Below the pieces are notes generated by a model, which did not search any database, was not told the DNA's origin, and saw only the letters and a list, made by a program, of their open reading frames with translations. Both the position numbers and the translations under genes were made by a program. From assembly GCA_964554265.1 (NCBI GenBank), contig CAZKOB010000037.1, positions 1-25,702 on the forward strand: a stretch of 25,702 bases of DNA. The letters are read 5' to 3'. Positions 25,589-25,702 of the stretch are shown here, in pieces. The stretch is from RGIG8745 sp964554265. Its GTDB lineage: Bacteria > Bacteroidota > Bacteroidia > Bacteroidales > Bacteroidaceae. Numbering within the stretch: position 1 is the stretch's first letter; the number at the start of each line of letters is the position of its first letter.

Positions 25589-25702
25589 TTATTTGGTAAT
25601 TTGGGTAACGCGGAGTAATTTTGCATCATGTTTGTCAATCGTAAGCCTTCGGACAAATACACCTTTTACACCTTGAGGTTTGATTGTAGCTTTGCGGCAG
25701 CG
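25589..25702 (-). CDS. Possible 3' end of a convergent gene, unrecognised
   Basis: Read on the minus strand, an uninterrupted frame enters at the window edge and stops at TAA (25591-25589). The visible C terminus includes KATIKPQGVKGVFVRRLTID and ends RVTQITK. The terminator at 25489-25523 lies 66 bases after the stop and works in this direction too, which fits a convergent gene. Against it, only 37 codons are visible, no family is recognised, and a consensus plus-strand promoter overlaps it. Confidence 0.3.
   Translation of the reverse strand, partial: RCRKATIKPQGVKGVFVRRLTIDKHDAKLLRVTQITK
25592..25623 (+). promoter_or_regulatory. Candidate Bacteroidota promoter at right edge
   Basis: TTTG (25592-25595), 20 bases, then TAATTTTG (25616-25623) followed by CA fit the consensus exactly. 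Transcription would start near 25630 into sequence leaving the window. The ATG at 25628 is too close to the start point to be trusted as a gene start. This call conflicts with the minus-strand frame over the same bases. Confidence 0.45.

Noticed and set aside
25628..25702. Plus-strand gene starting at the ATG at 25628
   Set aside because: The ATG sits at the predicted transcription start itself, leaving no leader, and the 25 visible codons show no family.

Overview
The window reads as Bacteroidota, order Bacteroidales, most like a Prevotella/Segatella- or Bacteroides-type genome. The support is two adjacent SusC/SusD pairs, lipoproteins with acidic residues after the lipobox cysteine, fasciclin (FAS1) lipoproteins, a protein with a type IX-like C-terminal sorting domain, and promoters of the Bacteroidota type (TTTG, about 20 bases, TAnnTTTG) instead of the E. 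coli type. The genus cannot be fixed from the sequence alone.

Layout. Bases 1-657 hold no confident gene: a perfect 28-bp inverted repeat (95-165) and two short minus-strand reading frames that overlap by ATGA (241-393 and 390-599). Bases 658-3897 are a likely two-gene unit: a PagL/acyloxyacyl-hydrolase-like outer membrane protein and a secreted CotH-family protein. Bases 3898-4967 are non-coding and repeat-rich: a 384-bp inverted repeat whose arms contain 44-bp tandem units, then a 21-bp tandem array. Bases 4968-7476 hold a small secreted protein with a C-terminal sorting-like domain, overlapping by ATGA a GH43 endo-arabinanase-like enzyme. Bases 7477-8222 hold no convincing gene.

From a well-formed promoter at 8223-8254 a compact seven-gene unit runs to a terminator at 25489-25523: FAS1 lipoprotein A, susC1, susD1, FAS1 lipoprotein B, FAS1 lipoprotein C, susC2, susD2. 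Most gaps are 6-14 bases. The two larger gaps (before FAS1-C and before susD2) each contain a stem-loop; the second is long and almost fully paired. The unit has no recognisable glycosidase, lyase, sulfatase, protease or dedicated regulator.

How the genes may work together (inference). SusC proteins are TonB-linked outer membrane transporters and SusD proteins are their surface lids. Three FAS1 lipoproteins with FAS1 repeats, two of which have C-terminal beta-rich tails, would be surface partners that capture or adhere to a ligand, possibly a glycan or glycoprotein. The GH43 enzyme upstream has its own promoter and a G+C-richer composition, so a functional link to the FAS1/Sus unit is possible but not shown. 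The FAS1-SusCD-FAS1-FAS1-SusCD cluster is the most unusual system in the window. At the right edge a bidirectional-looking terminator is followed by either a plus-strand promoter or the tail of a convergent minus-strand gene.
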